Below, in pieces: positions 52,575 through 61,900 of a DNA stretch of 64,000 nucleotides. Position numbers and translations under genes: made by a program. The notes beneath the pieces are model-generated. The model worked only from the letters and a program-made list of their open reading frames with translations. It ran no database searches and was not told the origin of the DNA. The stretch's first letter is position 1, and the number at the start of each line of letters is the position of its first letter. Origin of the DNA: Streptomyces uncialis (GTDB taxonomy: Bacteria > Actinomycetota > Actinomycetes > Streptomycetales > Streptomycetaceae); NCBI RefSeq assembly GCF_001905345.1, contig NZ_LFBV01000010.1, forward strand, positions 661,238-725,237, in the 5' to 3' direction.

Positions 52575-52902
52575 GCGGTCGTTCGCTCCTCGGGCAGGGA
52601 GCCCGGGGCTCCGGTGTGATGACCTCATCCTCATGATGCGGTACGGGACGGACAGGTCCCGGGGGCGGGTTCCTCCGCCGGCACGGATACCCGTACCGGC
52701 ACCGCCGCACCCCTCCTTCAGGACGCCGGGAACTCGTACGCCGTTCCAGGAGTAGGGGAGGGAGAGGGCGCGGCCCGATCAGGGGTGAAGAGGTCGAAAG
52801 GCCGAGAAGTTGAGAAGGTGAGGGGACAGCGGGCGGTACCCCCGCCCCAGCCGGCGCCCACGCACGACCGGCATTCAGGACGGACCACGGAGGATGGAGC
52901 GG
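52575..52902. other. Divergent intergenic region
   Basis: A 328-bp region between the SGNH and DUF445 genes. It contains GGAGG (52889-52893) for the latter and no recognisable operator or repeat. Confidence 0.5.
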
Positions 52903-54504
52903 ATGGAACGCGCGGAGCAGGCCGGTTCGACCGGCGGGCGGGAGAGTACGCCCGCCTGGGCTGCCCTGCCCGCGCCCGGCACGACCGGCCCGGACACGGC
53001 CCCGGACGACGACGGCGAACCGCCCCCCGGCGGAGGGAACGGAACCCGCCCCGGGAACGGCAACGGTGACGGTGACGGTGACGGTGACCACGGTACGAGT
53101 GGCGCCAACGGTACGAGTGGGGTCGGCGGTAGCGGCGGTATGAACGGGTCCGGCGGGGCCGGGGGGTCCGGCTCCGGTCGGGCGGGCGGCTCCGGGGGCT
53201 CGAAGGGGTCCGGAGGGGCCGGGGGGCCGCTCGGGCGTGGGGGGTTCACGTTCAGCGCGGCGGACGCCGAGCGGCAGCGCGGGGTCCGGCGGATGAAGAT
53301 GTTCGCGACCGGACTGCTCGTCTTCGTCGCCGTCGTGTACGTACTCGCCAAGTGGGCGCAGAACTCCGGCGCGGGCGCCTGGGCGGGGTATGTGGCCGCC
53401 GCGGCCGAGGCCGGGATGGTCGGCGCGCTCGCGGACTGGTTCGCGGTCACCGCGCTGTTCCGGCGTCCGCTCGGGCTGCCGATCCCGCACACGGCGATCA
53501 TCCCGACCAAGAAGGACCAGCTGGGGGTGTCCCTCGGCGAGTTCGTCGGGGAGAACTTCCTGTCGCAGGAGGTCGTCCGCGGGCGGCTGCGGTCCGTCGG
53601 GATCGGGCACCGGCTCGGCGCGTGGCTCGCGGAGCCCGACCACGCCGACCGGGTCACCGCCGAGCTGGCGACGGCCCTGCGCGGGGCGCTCACCGTGCTG
53701 CGGGACTCCGATGTGCAGGCGATCGTCGGGGAGGCGATCACCCGGCGGGCCAACGCGCACGAGATCGCGCCCGGGATGGGCAAGCTGCTGGAGAAGGTCG
53801 TCGAGGACGGCGGTCACCGCCGGATCGTGGACCTGGTGTGCGTACGGGCCCATGACTGGCTCGTGGAGCACGGGGACTCCGTGATGGACGCGGTGCAGGG
53901 CGGGGCGCCCGGCTGGACGCCCCGGTTCGTGGACCGCAAGGTCGGGGAGCGGGTCTACAAGGAGCTGCTCCGCTTCGTCACCGAGATGCGTGACATGCCG
54001 GAGCACCCCGCGCGCGGGGCGGTCGACCGCTTCCTCGCGGACTTCGCGTCCGACCTCCAGTCCGACACGGACACCCGTGCGCGGGTCGAGCGGCTGAAGC
54101 GGGAGGTGCTCGCGCGCGGTGAGGTGCAGGACGTCATCGCCTCGGCGTGGTCCTCGATACGGGCGATGATCGTCGCGGCGGCGGAGGACGAGCGCAGCGA
54201 GCTGCGGCTGCGGGTACGCACGTCCCTGCTGTCGCTGGGGGCGCGGATGTCGACGGACGCGCGGTTGCAGGCGAAGGTCGACGGCTGGGTCGAGGGCGCG
54301 GCGGTGTACGTCGTGACCACCTACCGGGACGAGATCACCTCGCTGATCACGGACACGGTCGCGGGCTGGGACGCGGAGCACACGTCACGGAAGATCGAGG
54401 CCCATATCGGCCGCGACCTCCAGTTCATCCGGATCAACGGCACGGTCGTCGGCTCCCTCGCGGGCCTGCTCATCTACGCCGTGTCCCACGGGGTGTGGTC
54501 ATGA
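52903..54504 (+). CDS. DUF445 membrane protein
   Basis: A 533-residue protein. A glycine-rich leader (about 1-115) with (Gly-Asp/Asn-Gly) strings precedes the DUF445 domain: a first helix (FATGLLVFVAVVYVLAKW), the motif GALADWFAVTALFRRPLGLPIPHTAIIP (given in part), VSLGEFVGENFL, a long helical periplasmic or cytoplasmic region, and a last helix near the C-terminus (NGTVVGSLAGLLIYAV). Function is unknown. The ATG at 52903 is nine bases from GGAGG, a better fit than the ATG at 52894, which is too close. Confidence 0.82.
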   Translation: MERAEQAGSTGGRESTPAWAALPAPGTTGPDTAPDDDGEPPPGGGNGTRPGNGNGDGDGDGDHGTSGANGTSGVGGSGGMNGSGGAGGSGSGRAGGSGGSKGSGGAGGPLGRGGFTFSAADAERQRGVRRMKMFATGLLVFVAVVYVLAKWAQNSGAGAWAGYVAAAAEAGMVGALADWFAVTALFRRPLGLPIPHTAIIPTKKDQLGVSLGEFVGENFLSQEVVRGRLRSVGIGHRLGAWLAEPDHADRVTAELATALRGALTVLRDSDVQAIVGEAITRRANAHEIAPGMGKLLEKVVEDGGHRRIVDLVCVRAHDWLVEHGDSVMDAVQGGAPGWTPRFVDRKVGERVYKELLRFVTEMRDMPEHPARGAVDRFLADFASDLQSDTDTRARVERLKREVLARGEVQDVIASAWSSIRAMIVAAAEDERSELRLRVRTSLLSLGARMSTDARLQAKVDGWVEGAAVYVVTTYRDEITSLITDTVAGWDAEHTSRKIEAHIGRDLQFIRINGTVVGSLAGLLIYAVSHGVWS

Positions 54505-54601
54505 CGGCCCCTGCCCTTCCGGGGGCTTGAGCCCGGGCCCTTCCCTGGGCCTGAGCCACGGCTTCGGAGGGGGCGGGGGCCGCTTCGGGAGGGGCGGCCG
54601 G

Positions 54602-54662
54602 TCGCAGGGCGGCGGGCGGGTCATGGGCGATGTCGTCCCGTGAGCCGCCCGCCGCCCTGCGA
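54602..54662. terminator. Bidirectional terminator between DUF445 and DUF1707 genes
   Basis: An 18-bp perfect stem (54602-54619 with 54645-54662) continues inward after one mismatch as TCA/TGA and GGG/CCC, giving a very stable hairpin. It lies 39 bp before the convergent DUF1707 stop. Confidence 0.88.
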
Positions 54663-54701
54663 CCGTACCGGGACAGGTTCCCGTACCCGTACCGCGGTGG
54701 G

Positions 54702-55475
54702 TCAGGAGGTGTCCGGCGGGTTCTTGAGCTGGCGGCGGGCGGCCCGGCGCTCCAGCTTGAGCCGCTCGCGTTCCGCCTTCACCCGCTCCCGCTCCGCCTT
54801 GGTGAGCTTGCGGCGGACGTCGACACCGCCCCAGAACGCCAGGCCCGTGACGATCACCCGGGGCGCGCCCGGGTCGTGCAGGGCGCCGTCGTCCTTGGGC
54901 TGGTCGAAGCCGCCCATGATGCTGATGCCGCGCACCACGACCTCGACCCCGGGCGGGACGATCACGTCGATACCGCCCATGACGGCGAAGCAGTTGACCA
55001 CGATCTCGCGGTCCGCGAAGTTCGCCTCCCGCAGATCGATGTCACCCCCGCCCATCAGGGCGAACGCGTTGAACCTGCGGGGCGCGGTCCACCGGCCCCG
55101 GCGGCTGAACCCGCTCATCACGGCCACCCCCAGCGACGAGGTGGGCTCGCCCCCGATGCGGTGCTGCCAGTCGACGGACACCTCACCGGGGCGTGCCGCC
55201 TTCGCCAGGGACGCGGCGGGCGCGGAACCGAGGGCGGGCAGGTCCTGGGTGATCGGCTCCAGTTCGCCGTACGTACGGGCCGCGTACGTGGCCTCCAGCC
55301 GCTCCTCGAACTCCGTCATGTCGAGACGGCCCTCCGCCACGGCGTCCCGGAGGATCTCCGCGACCCGTTCGCGGTCGGCGTCCGCGGCGCGCAGCTCCGA
55401 CGGGGTCAGGTCCGTCGAGGGCCGCTTCGCGGGCCGGCGTTCGGGGTCGGCGGGGGAAGGTTCTGCGTCCGTCAT
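54702..55475 (-). CDS. DUF1707 protein with LiaF-like C-terminal domain
   Basis: A 257-residue soluble protein. Residues 24-76 match DUF1707 (LRAADADRERVAEILRDAVAEG; LDMTEFEERLEATYAARTYGEL, each shown in part). The following region (about 115-220) has repeated beta strands reading NAFALMGGGDIDL, CFAVMGGIDVIV and ISIMGGFDQP, the right-handed pattern of LiaF-type envelope-stress domains. A charged coiled-coil tail (KAERERVKAERERL) ends it. It may act in envelope-stress sensing; there is no membrane helix. Confidence 0.83.
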   Translation of the reverse strand: MTDAEPSPADPERRPAKRPSTDLTPSELRAADADRERVAEILRDAVAEGRLDMTEFEERLEATYAARTYGELEPITQDLPALGSAPAASLAKAARPGEVSVDWQHRIGGEPTSSLGVAVMSGFSRRGRWTAPRRFNAFALMGGGDIDLREANFADREIVVNCFAVMGGIDVIVPPGVEVVVRGISIMGGFDQPKDDGALHDPGAPRVIVTGLAFWGGVDVRRKLTKAERERVKAERERLKLERRAARRQLKNPPDTS

Positions 55476-55545
55476 ATGAGAAGCCTACGAGTTCGGTGCA
55501 GTTCGCACTACGAGGCTCCCCGCCGACGGAGGGGCGGACCAGGGC

Positions 55546-56721
55546 TCAGACGCCCGGCCGGCCCGCGTACATCCGCGCGATCACCGCCTCGATGTCCGGC
55601 TCGCGGACCGAGAGGTCGGCCAGCGGGTACTCCGCGGCGATCCGCGCGACCAGCGGGGCGGCCGAGCCGCGCGCGGGGAACGCGAGCCACTGGCGCGGCC
55701 CTTCGACCTTGACGACCCGGGCCGCGTCACCGAGGTCGATCGGCGGGAGTTCGCGCTCCAGGTCGACCACCAGGGTCCGTTCGCTCTCGCCCACCTCGTG
55801 CAGCCCCGTCAGCGGGCCGTCGTAGACCAGCCGTCCGTGGTCGATGACCATGACCCGGCGGCACAACTGCTCGATGTCCGTGAGGTCATGGGTGGTGAGC
55901 AGGACCGTGGTGCCCCGCTCGGCGTTGAGGTCCCGCAGGAACTCCCGTACCCGGGCCTTGGAGACCACGTCGAGACCGATCGTCGGCTCGTCCAGGTAGA
56001 GCACCTCGGGGTCGTGCAGCAGGGCCGCCGCGATGTCGCCGCGCATCCGCTGGCCGAGGGAGAGCTGACGGACGGGTACGTCGAGGAGTTCGCCGAGCTG
56101 GAGGAGTTCGACGCAGCGGTCGAGGTTCTCCCGGTAGCGCGCGTCGGGGATGCGGTACATACGGTGCGCCAGCCGGTACGAGTCGATCAGCGGCAGGTCC
56201 CACCACAGGGTGGTGCGCTGGCCGAAGACGACGCCGATCCGGCGGGCCAGCCGGGTGCGTTCGCGGGAGGGGTCGATGCCCGCGACGCGGATACGGCCGG
56301 CGCTGGGGGTGAGGATGCCCGTCAGCATCTTGATCGTGGTCGACTTCCCGGCGCCGTTGGGCCCGATGTAGCCGACGATCTCGCCGCGCGGCACGGTGAA
56401 GGTCAGCGAGTCGACCGCGCGGACCTCCCGGGTCTCCCGGCGCAGGAAGCCCGTACGGCGGCGGACGTCGAAGACCTTCTCGACCCCGTCGAGGCTGATG
56501 AGCACATCCCCGGTGACGGGTCCGGGTCCGGGTCCGGTGACGGGTCCGATGCCTGTGCTTGTACCTGTGCTTGTACCTGTGCCGACACCCGTACCCGTAC
56601 CCGTGGCGGTGCCGGTGGCGGTGCCGGTGGCGCCCGCGCGGTCCCCGGCGGTCGTCGTTCGCCGCGCCTCGGCGGCTTCAGCGGTCTCGGCGGTCTCAGA
56701 GGCTTCGGCGGTCTCGTCCAT
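55546..56721 (-). CDS. ABC-2 exporter ATPase
   Basis: A 391-residue ATPase of the drug/lipid exporter type. Walker A GPNGAGKST, Q-loop FGQRTTLWWDLP, signature LSLGQRMRGDIA, Walker B VLYLDEPTIGLD and H-loop TTHDLTD are all intact. The first 70 residues are a low-complexity Thr-Gly stretch, encoded by short repeats such as GGTGCCGGTGGC (56610-56635), which is not part of the fold. It should energise the two DUF990-type permeases upstream. Its gene starts 75 bp after the second permease stop. Confidence 0.85.
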   Translation of the reverse strand: MDETAEASETAETAEAAEARRTTTAGDRAGATGTATGTATGTGTGVGTGTSTGTSTGIGPVTGPGPGPVTGDVLISLDGVEKVFDVRRRTGFLRRETREVRAVDSLTFTVPRGEIVGYIGPNGAGKSTTIKMLTGILTPSAGRIRVAGIDPSRERTRLARRIGVVFGQRTTLWWDLPLIDSYRLAHRMYRIPDARYRENLDRCVELLQLGELLDVPVRQLSLGQRMRGDIAAALLHDPEVLYLDEPTIGLDVVSKARVREFLRDLNAERGTTVLLTTHDLTDIEQLCRRVMVIDHGRLVYDGPLTGLHEVGESERTLVVDLERELPPIDLGDAARVVKVEGPRQWLAFPARGSAAPLVARIAAEYPLADLSVREPDIEAVIARMYAGRPGV

Positions 56722-56796
56722 GTTCTGCGGTCCTTCCCAGTTCCTCGCGTCCGGTCGGCGGGGTGTCCGGGGCGGGCGGGCCCCGGACGGGTGCGG

Positions 56797-57774
56797 CTAG
56801 CTGCCCGTGCTGCGGTAGGCGCGCAGTCCCGCCCGCCAGACGAGTCCGGCGGCGGCGCAGGCCGCTATCGCGACCAGCGGGGCGGTGAACGGCACCCAGG
56901 GCGGCAGGTCCACCGGGTACGGGCGGCCCAGGACGTACAGCGCGGGCAGCCAGTTGACGAAGGCCAGCGGGAGGACGAACGTCACCCCGCGCACCAGGTC
57001 CAGGGCGAACACGGCCGGCGGGTACTGGAGCATCGTGACCCCGCCGTACGTGAACGCGCTCTGCACCTCGGCGGCGTCCTTCGCCAGGAACTGGAACGCC
57101 GCGCCCCCCACGAACACCGCCGCGAAGATCCCGGCCCCGCTCAGCACCATCAGCGGCATGATCAGGACCTTCAGCGGGGTCCACTCGATGTCGAGGGTGA
57201 CGAGCGCGTACCCCAGGATCAGCGCGCCCTGGACGATCCGGCCGAGCCTGCGCAGCGCGAAGCGGTCGGCGGCGACCTGTGCGAGCACCGGCGCCGGGCG
57301 GACCAGCAGCGTGTCGAGGGTGCCGTCCCGGACCCGGCGCCCCAGCCGGTCCACCGAGCCGAGCGCGAGGTCGACCAGTCCGAAGGACGTACCGGCGGCC
57401 CCGTACAGCAGCGCGATCTCGGGGAGCGTGTAGCCACCGAGCGAGTCGACCTGCGAGAACATCAGCAGGATCGCCACGAAGTCGAACGAGGTGACGACGA
57501 GGTTGGCGAACAGGCTCATCGCGAACGACGCGCGGTAGGTCATCGTGGAACGGATCCACATCACGGTGATCAGCCGGTAGGCGCGCAGCCCGTCCCGCAG
57601 CCGTGTCCAGGGCCCCTCCCGCTCACCGAAGCCGGACACCGCGGCGGAGCCGGGTACGGACGCGGTGCCGTCACCGGGTGCGGATGAAGTGCCCGGTACC
57701 GCTGCGGTCCCGGGTACGGACGGGGTCCCGGGTACGGAGCCGGGTGCGGACGTCGTGCGGAGTTCGTCAGCCAC
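56797..57774 (-). CDS. ABC-2 exporter permease (DUF990 type), second subunit
   Basis: A 325-residue protein. The N-terminal 50 residues are a Ser/Pro/Thr repeat; the rest has six membrane helices with RDGLRAYRLITVMWIRSTMTYR, LIRRPAPV-like sequence (TLLVRPAPVLAQV) and LPPWVPFTAPLVAIA. It pairs with the next-listed permease and the ATPase. The GTG at 57774 overlaps the preceding stop by eight bases, so the two permeases are coupled. Confidence 0.83.
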   Translation of the reverse strand: MADELRTTSAPGSVPGTPSVPGTAAVPGTSSAPGDGTASVPGSAAVSGFGEREGPWTRLRDGLRAYRLITVMWIRSTMTYRASFAMSLFANLVVTSFDFVAILLMFSQVDSLGGYTLPEIALLYGAAGTSFGLVDLALGSVDRLGRRVRDGTLDTLLVRPAPVLAQVAADRFALRRLGRIVQGALILGYALVTLDIEWTPLKVLIMPLMVLSGAGIFAAVFVGGAAFQFLAKDAAEVQSAFTYGGVTMLQYPPAVFALDLVRGVTFVLPLAFVNWLPALYVLGRPYPVDLPPWVPFTAPLVAIAACAAAGLVWRAGLRAYRSTGS

Positions 57775-58582
57775 CCTGGACCACCACCCTGCGGGTCGCC
57801 GCGCCCTGGAGCAGCCGTCCGGTCAGCAGCAGGGCGAGGGCCCATCCGGCCTGGAAGGCGTAAGCCCCGAGCAGGTCCGTGCCGGTGCTCTTGCCGAGGA
57901 ACACATCGGCGGGCACCTGGATCATCGCGGACCAGGGCAGCGCGCGGGCGATCTCCCCGAGCGTCCCGGGGAAGACCGCGAGCGGCAGCAGCATCCCGGA
58001 GAAGAAGACGCCCGCGAGAAATGCGATCTGCGCCACACCCGCGCCGTCCATCAGCCAGAACGCGGACAGCGCGACGACGAACCGGATCGCGAAGCTGACG
58101 ACGGTGCCGAGCAGGACGGCCAGCAGGAAGGCGAGCCAGGTGAGGGGGTCGGCGGGCAGGGTGAGCGTGAAGCAGAACGCGCCGACCGCCATCGGGACGA
58201 CACCCCTGCCGAGCAGCTGGAACGCGGCCCGGCCGAGGTCCCCGGCCAGCCACCACAGTTGCAGATCGGCGGGCCGGTACAGGTCGACGGCGATGTCGCC
58301 GGTGCGGATACGGTCCATCAGCTCGTCCTCGAACCCGCCGCCCAGCACGGAGGCGACGGCGAGCAGACCCTGGCTGATCCAGACGAAGGTGAGGGCGTCG
58401 GCCTGGTCGTAGCCCCCGAGACCGGGCCGCTCGTCCCAGAGGGCGATGTAGGTGTAGGCGAGAATGAAGCCGAAGACGGTGTTGGTGAACACCCCCGCGG
58501 CGGTGGCTGTGCGGTATGTGGCGTAGCGCCGGAATCCACCGGCGGCGACGGTCGCGTACAACCGGCCGGTGTGCACGTACAA
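57767..58582 (-). CDS. ABC-2 exporter permease (DUF990 type), first subunit
   Basis: A 271-residue permease with six membrane helices and motifs GGFRRYATYRTATAAGVFTN, FEDELMDRIRTGDIAVDLYRP (given in part) and SGMLLPLAVFPGTLGEIA. It is the first gene of the three-gene exporter. The cargo is unknown; such systems export antibiotics, lipids or cell-wall precursors. It is divergent from the penicillin-binding protein gene. Confidence 0.83.
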   Translation of the reverse strand: MYVHTGRLYATVAAGGFRRYATYRTATAAGVFTNTVFGFILAYTYIALWDERPGLGGYDQADALTFVWISQGLLAVASVLGGGFEDELMDRIRTGDIAVDLYRPADLQLWWLAGDLGRAAFQLLGRGVVPMAVGAFCFTLTLPADPLTWLAFLLAVLLGTVVSFAIRFVVALSAFWLMDGAGVAQIAFLAGVFFSGMLLPLAVFPGTLGEIARALPWSAMIQVPADVFLGKSTGTDLLGAYAFQAGWALALLLTGRLLQGAATRRVVVQGG

Positions 58583-58924
58583 CCCCTTCCCCGTTTACGT
58601 CGTCTCCTGTTACGGGCCGAAGCGCCGAACCCTAGCGTCCGGGGACGTGCGGTACCACGGTATTTCCGTGCCCGACGCGTGCCACGCCCGTGGCTTTCGA
58701 GCGGGGGTGCGAAAGTTATGGGTGGGGGCGCCTAGGTTTAGCGGGCGGATCATCCCGTATGCCCCCGCATGCCCCTGTATGGCCCGCACGGGACCTGTGA
58801 GCCCGTCATGTCGGACCCGTTCGGTGCGACCGGCCCGGCAGTACCCGCAGGAGCGACAGCAGTACCGCACGACCCAGCATCAGATGTATCCGGCGCACAA
58901 CGTGAATCGGGAGTTCCGCGAACC
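58583..58924. other. Divergent region between exporter and penicillin-binding protein genes
   Basis: A 342-bp region that is less GC-rich near 58640-58760 and 58860-58920. It should contain both promoters, but no hexamer pair was convincing. GGGAG about ten bases before 58925 serves the penicillin-binding protein gene. Confidence 0.5.
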
Positions 58925-61900
58925 ATGAGCGACGAGCCGCAGCAGCACGATGAGGGCACGCCGGGCAGGGAGCCCGAGCGCCCCGCGGACGCCGCACCGC
59001 CGCCGTCCGTCGAGGGCGACCGGTCCGCCGGCCGTCCGGCGGACCCTGACGCACGCCCGTCCCGGCGCCCGGCCACCGGGCCCGCCGGCGGGGCGTCCGA
59101 CGCCCCGGGCCCGGCCGCCCGGCCCTCCGGTACACCGGGCGGTCGCCCGGCCGACGACAAGGGCCGTTCCGCCCCGCCCGCCGGCACCCCCCCGAAGGGC
59201 CCGGCGCGGTCCGGCGGAGGTTTCTTCGGCTCACCCCCGTCCGGTGCGTCCGGCGCGGGCTCCGCGAAGCCGACCGCGTCCGGTGCGCCCGGCGCCTCCG
59301 GTGGGGACTCCGCGAGGCCGAGCGGGCCGGGCGCGGGCTCCTCGGGGCCGGGCGGCCCCGGCGGACCGGGCACCTCCCGCCCCACCGGCGCTTCCCGTCC
59401 CACCGGCTCCACCGCCTCCGGCGGCGGCACCTCGAACCCCGGCAAGCCCGGGAACCCCGGGAATCCCGGCAAGCCCGGCTCGCCCGGCCCCGCGGCCACC
59501 GGCAGCCCCTCCGGAGCGCCCGGCAAGGCCGCTCGTGACAGCGGCGCCCGTGACAGCGGCGGGACCCGGCCCCAGGCCGGTTCCGCCGAGCGCCCCGGCA
59601 CCCCCGCGGGCCCCACCAGCGGCACCGGCGCCCCCACCGGCCCCCGCACCCCCCGTGGCTCCGGCCCGGCGACGGGCGCGGCCACCGGCGGCCCCCGCAC
59701 CCCCGGGAGCACCCCCGGGAACGCCTCCACAAGCGCGCCCGGGACCCCCGCCGCGCACCGCACCCCCGGGACCCCGGACACCCGCAAGACACCCCGTACC
59801 CCCGGCGCACCGGGCACCCCCGGAGCCCAGGGCGCACCGGGCGCGTCCCGTACGTCCGGCGGACCGGGCGGCAAGAGCGCGCCGGGTACCCAGGGCGGCA
59901 CCGGAACCGGCAAGTCCGGCACCCCGGGTGCGCCCACCGGGCCCGGCCGGACCGGCACGGCCGGCGGACCGGGCAAACCCGGCGCCCCCGGAGCGCCCAG
60001 CGCATCCGGCCGCCCCGGCACGACGGGCGCGCCCGGCAAGCCCGGCGCCACGGCCGCCTCCGGCGGCCCCCGTACGCCGAAGGACGGGACGCCCGGCTGG
60101 GCGGCCGACGAAGGGCCCGCCGCGCGCTCCGCCCGGCTCGGGGCCGCCCGTGCGGGCCTGACCCAGGGCGAGTCGCCCGCCGAGTCCACCACCCAGCTGC
60201 GCAAGCACACCCCGAAAGCCGCGGCGGCGGGTGCGGCGGGGACGACCTCCGCGTTCGCCGCGACCGGCGGACCGGCCGCACCCGGCGGCCCCGGTGGGTC
60301 GGGTGGCGGCCCGAGCGGACCCGGTGGACCGACCGGACCCGGCGGCGGACCCGCCGGATCAGGCCCCGGTGACACCGGCGGGAAGAAGGGCGGCAAGGCA
60401 GGCAAGGGCGCCAAGGGGAAGAAGGCCAAGCGTCCCAAGCGCAAGGGATGGCGCCGTCTCGTGCCGACCTGGCGGTTCACGCTCGGCTCGGCCCTCGCGC
60501 TGCTGCTCCTCGCCGTGGGCGCGTTCATGACCGGGTACCTCCTCGTGGAGATCCCGGCGGCGAACGCCGCGGCGACCGCGCAGAGCAATGTGTACCTCTA
60601 CGCCGACGGCTCGCAGCTCGCCCGGGACGGCGAGGTCAACCGGGAGAACGTGCAGCTCTCGCAGATCCCCGAGGACGTCCAGCGGACCGTGCTGGCGGCC
60701 GAGGACCGGGACTTCCACTCCCAGTCGGCCGTCGACCCCAAGGCGATGCTCCGCGCCGGGTGGAACACCGCCACCGGCAAGGGCAAGCAGTCGGGTTCGA
60801 CGATCACCCAGCAGTACGTGAAGAACTACTACCTGGCGCAGGAGCAGACCGTCTCCCGCAAGGCCAAGGAGTTCTTCATCGCGATCAAGCTGGACCGCGA
60901 GGAGACCAAGGAGGACATCCTTGAGGGCTACCTCAACACCAGCTTCTTCGGCCGCAACGCCTACGGCATCCAGTCCGCCGCGCAGGCGTACTACGGCGTC
61001 GACGTCGAGAAGCTGACCATCGAGCAGGGCGCGTACCTCGCGTCGCTGCTCAACGCCCCGAGCGCGTACGACGTGGTGGCCTACCCGCAGAACAAGGGGC
61101 AGGTGGTGTCCCGCTGGAACTACGTGCTCGACGGGATGGTCAAGGAGGGCTGGCTGGCCTCCGAGAAGCGCGAGGCGATGAAGTTCCCGATGCCGATCGA
61201 GGCGAAGGGCCCGTCCGGGATGTCCGGTCAGCGCGGGTATCTCGTGCAGGCCGTCAAGGACTACCTCTTCGAGCACGACATCATCAGCGAGGAGATGCTG
61301 AACGTCGGCGGCCACCGGATCACCACCACACTCCAGAAGCCGAAGCAGGACGCCTTCGTGAAGGCGGTCGACGACCAGCTGATGGCCCGGGTCGACAAGG
61401 AGGCCCGCAAGGTGGACCGCAACGTCCGCGCGGGCGGGGCGTCCATCGACCCGGCGACGGGTCACGTCGTCGCGATGTACGGCGGTATCGACTACACCAA
61501 GCAGTACGTGAACAACGCGACCCGCCGGGACTACCAGGTGGGCTCGACGTTCAAGCCGTTCGTGTTCACCACCGCCGCCGAGCACGACTCGGTGACCCAG
61601 GACGGCCGTCCGGTCACCCCGAACACCGTGTACGACGGCACCAGCGAGCGTCCGGTCGTCGGCTGGAACGGCGGACGGTACGCGCCGCAGAACCAGGACC
61701 AGGTCAGCTACGGCCCGGTCACCGTCCAGGAGGCCACCGACAAGTCCGTCAACTCGGTCTATGTGCAGATGGCCGTGGACGTGGGCTCCGACAAGGTCAA
61801 GCAGACCGCGATCGACCTGGGGATGCCGAAGGACACCAGGGACCTGCACCCGACCCCGTCGGTCGCGCTGGGCACCGCCACCGCGAGCGTCCTGGACATG

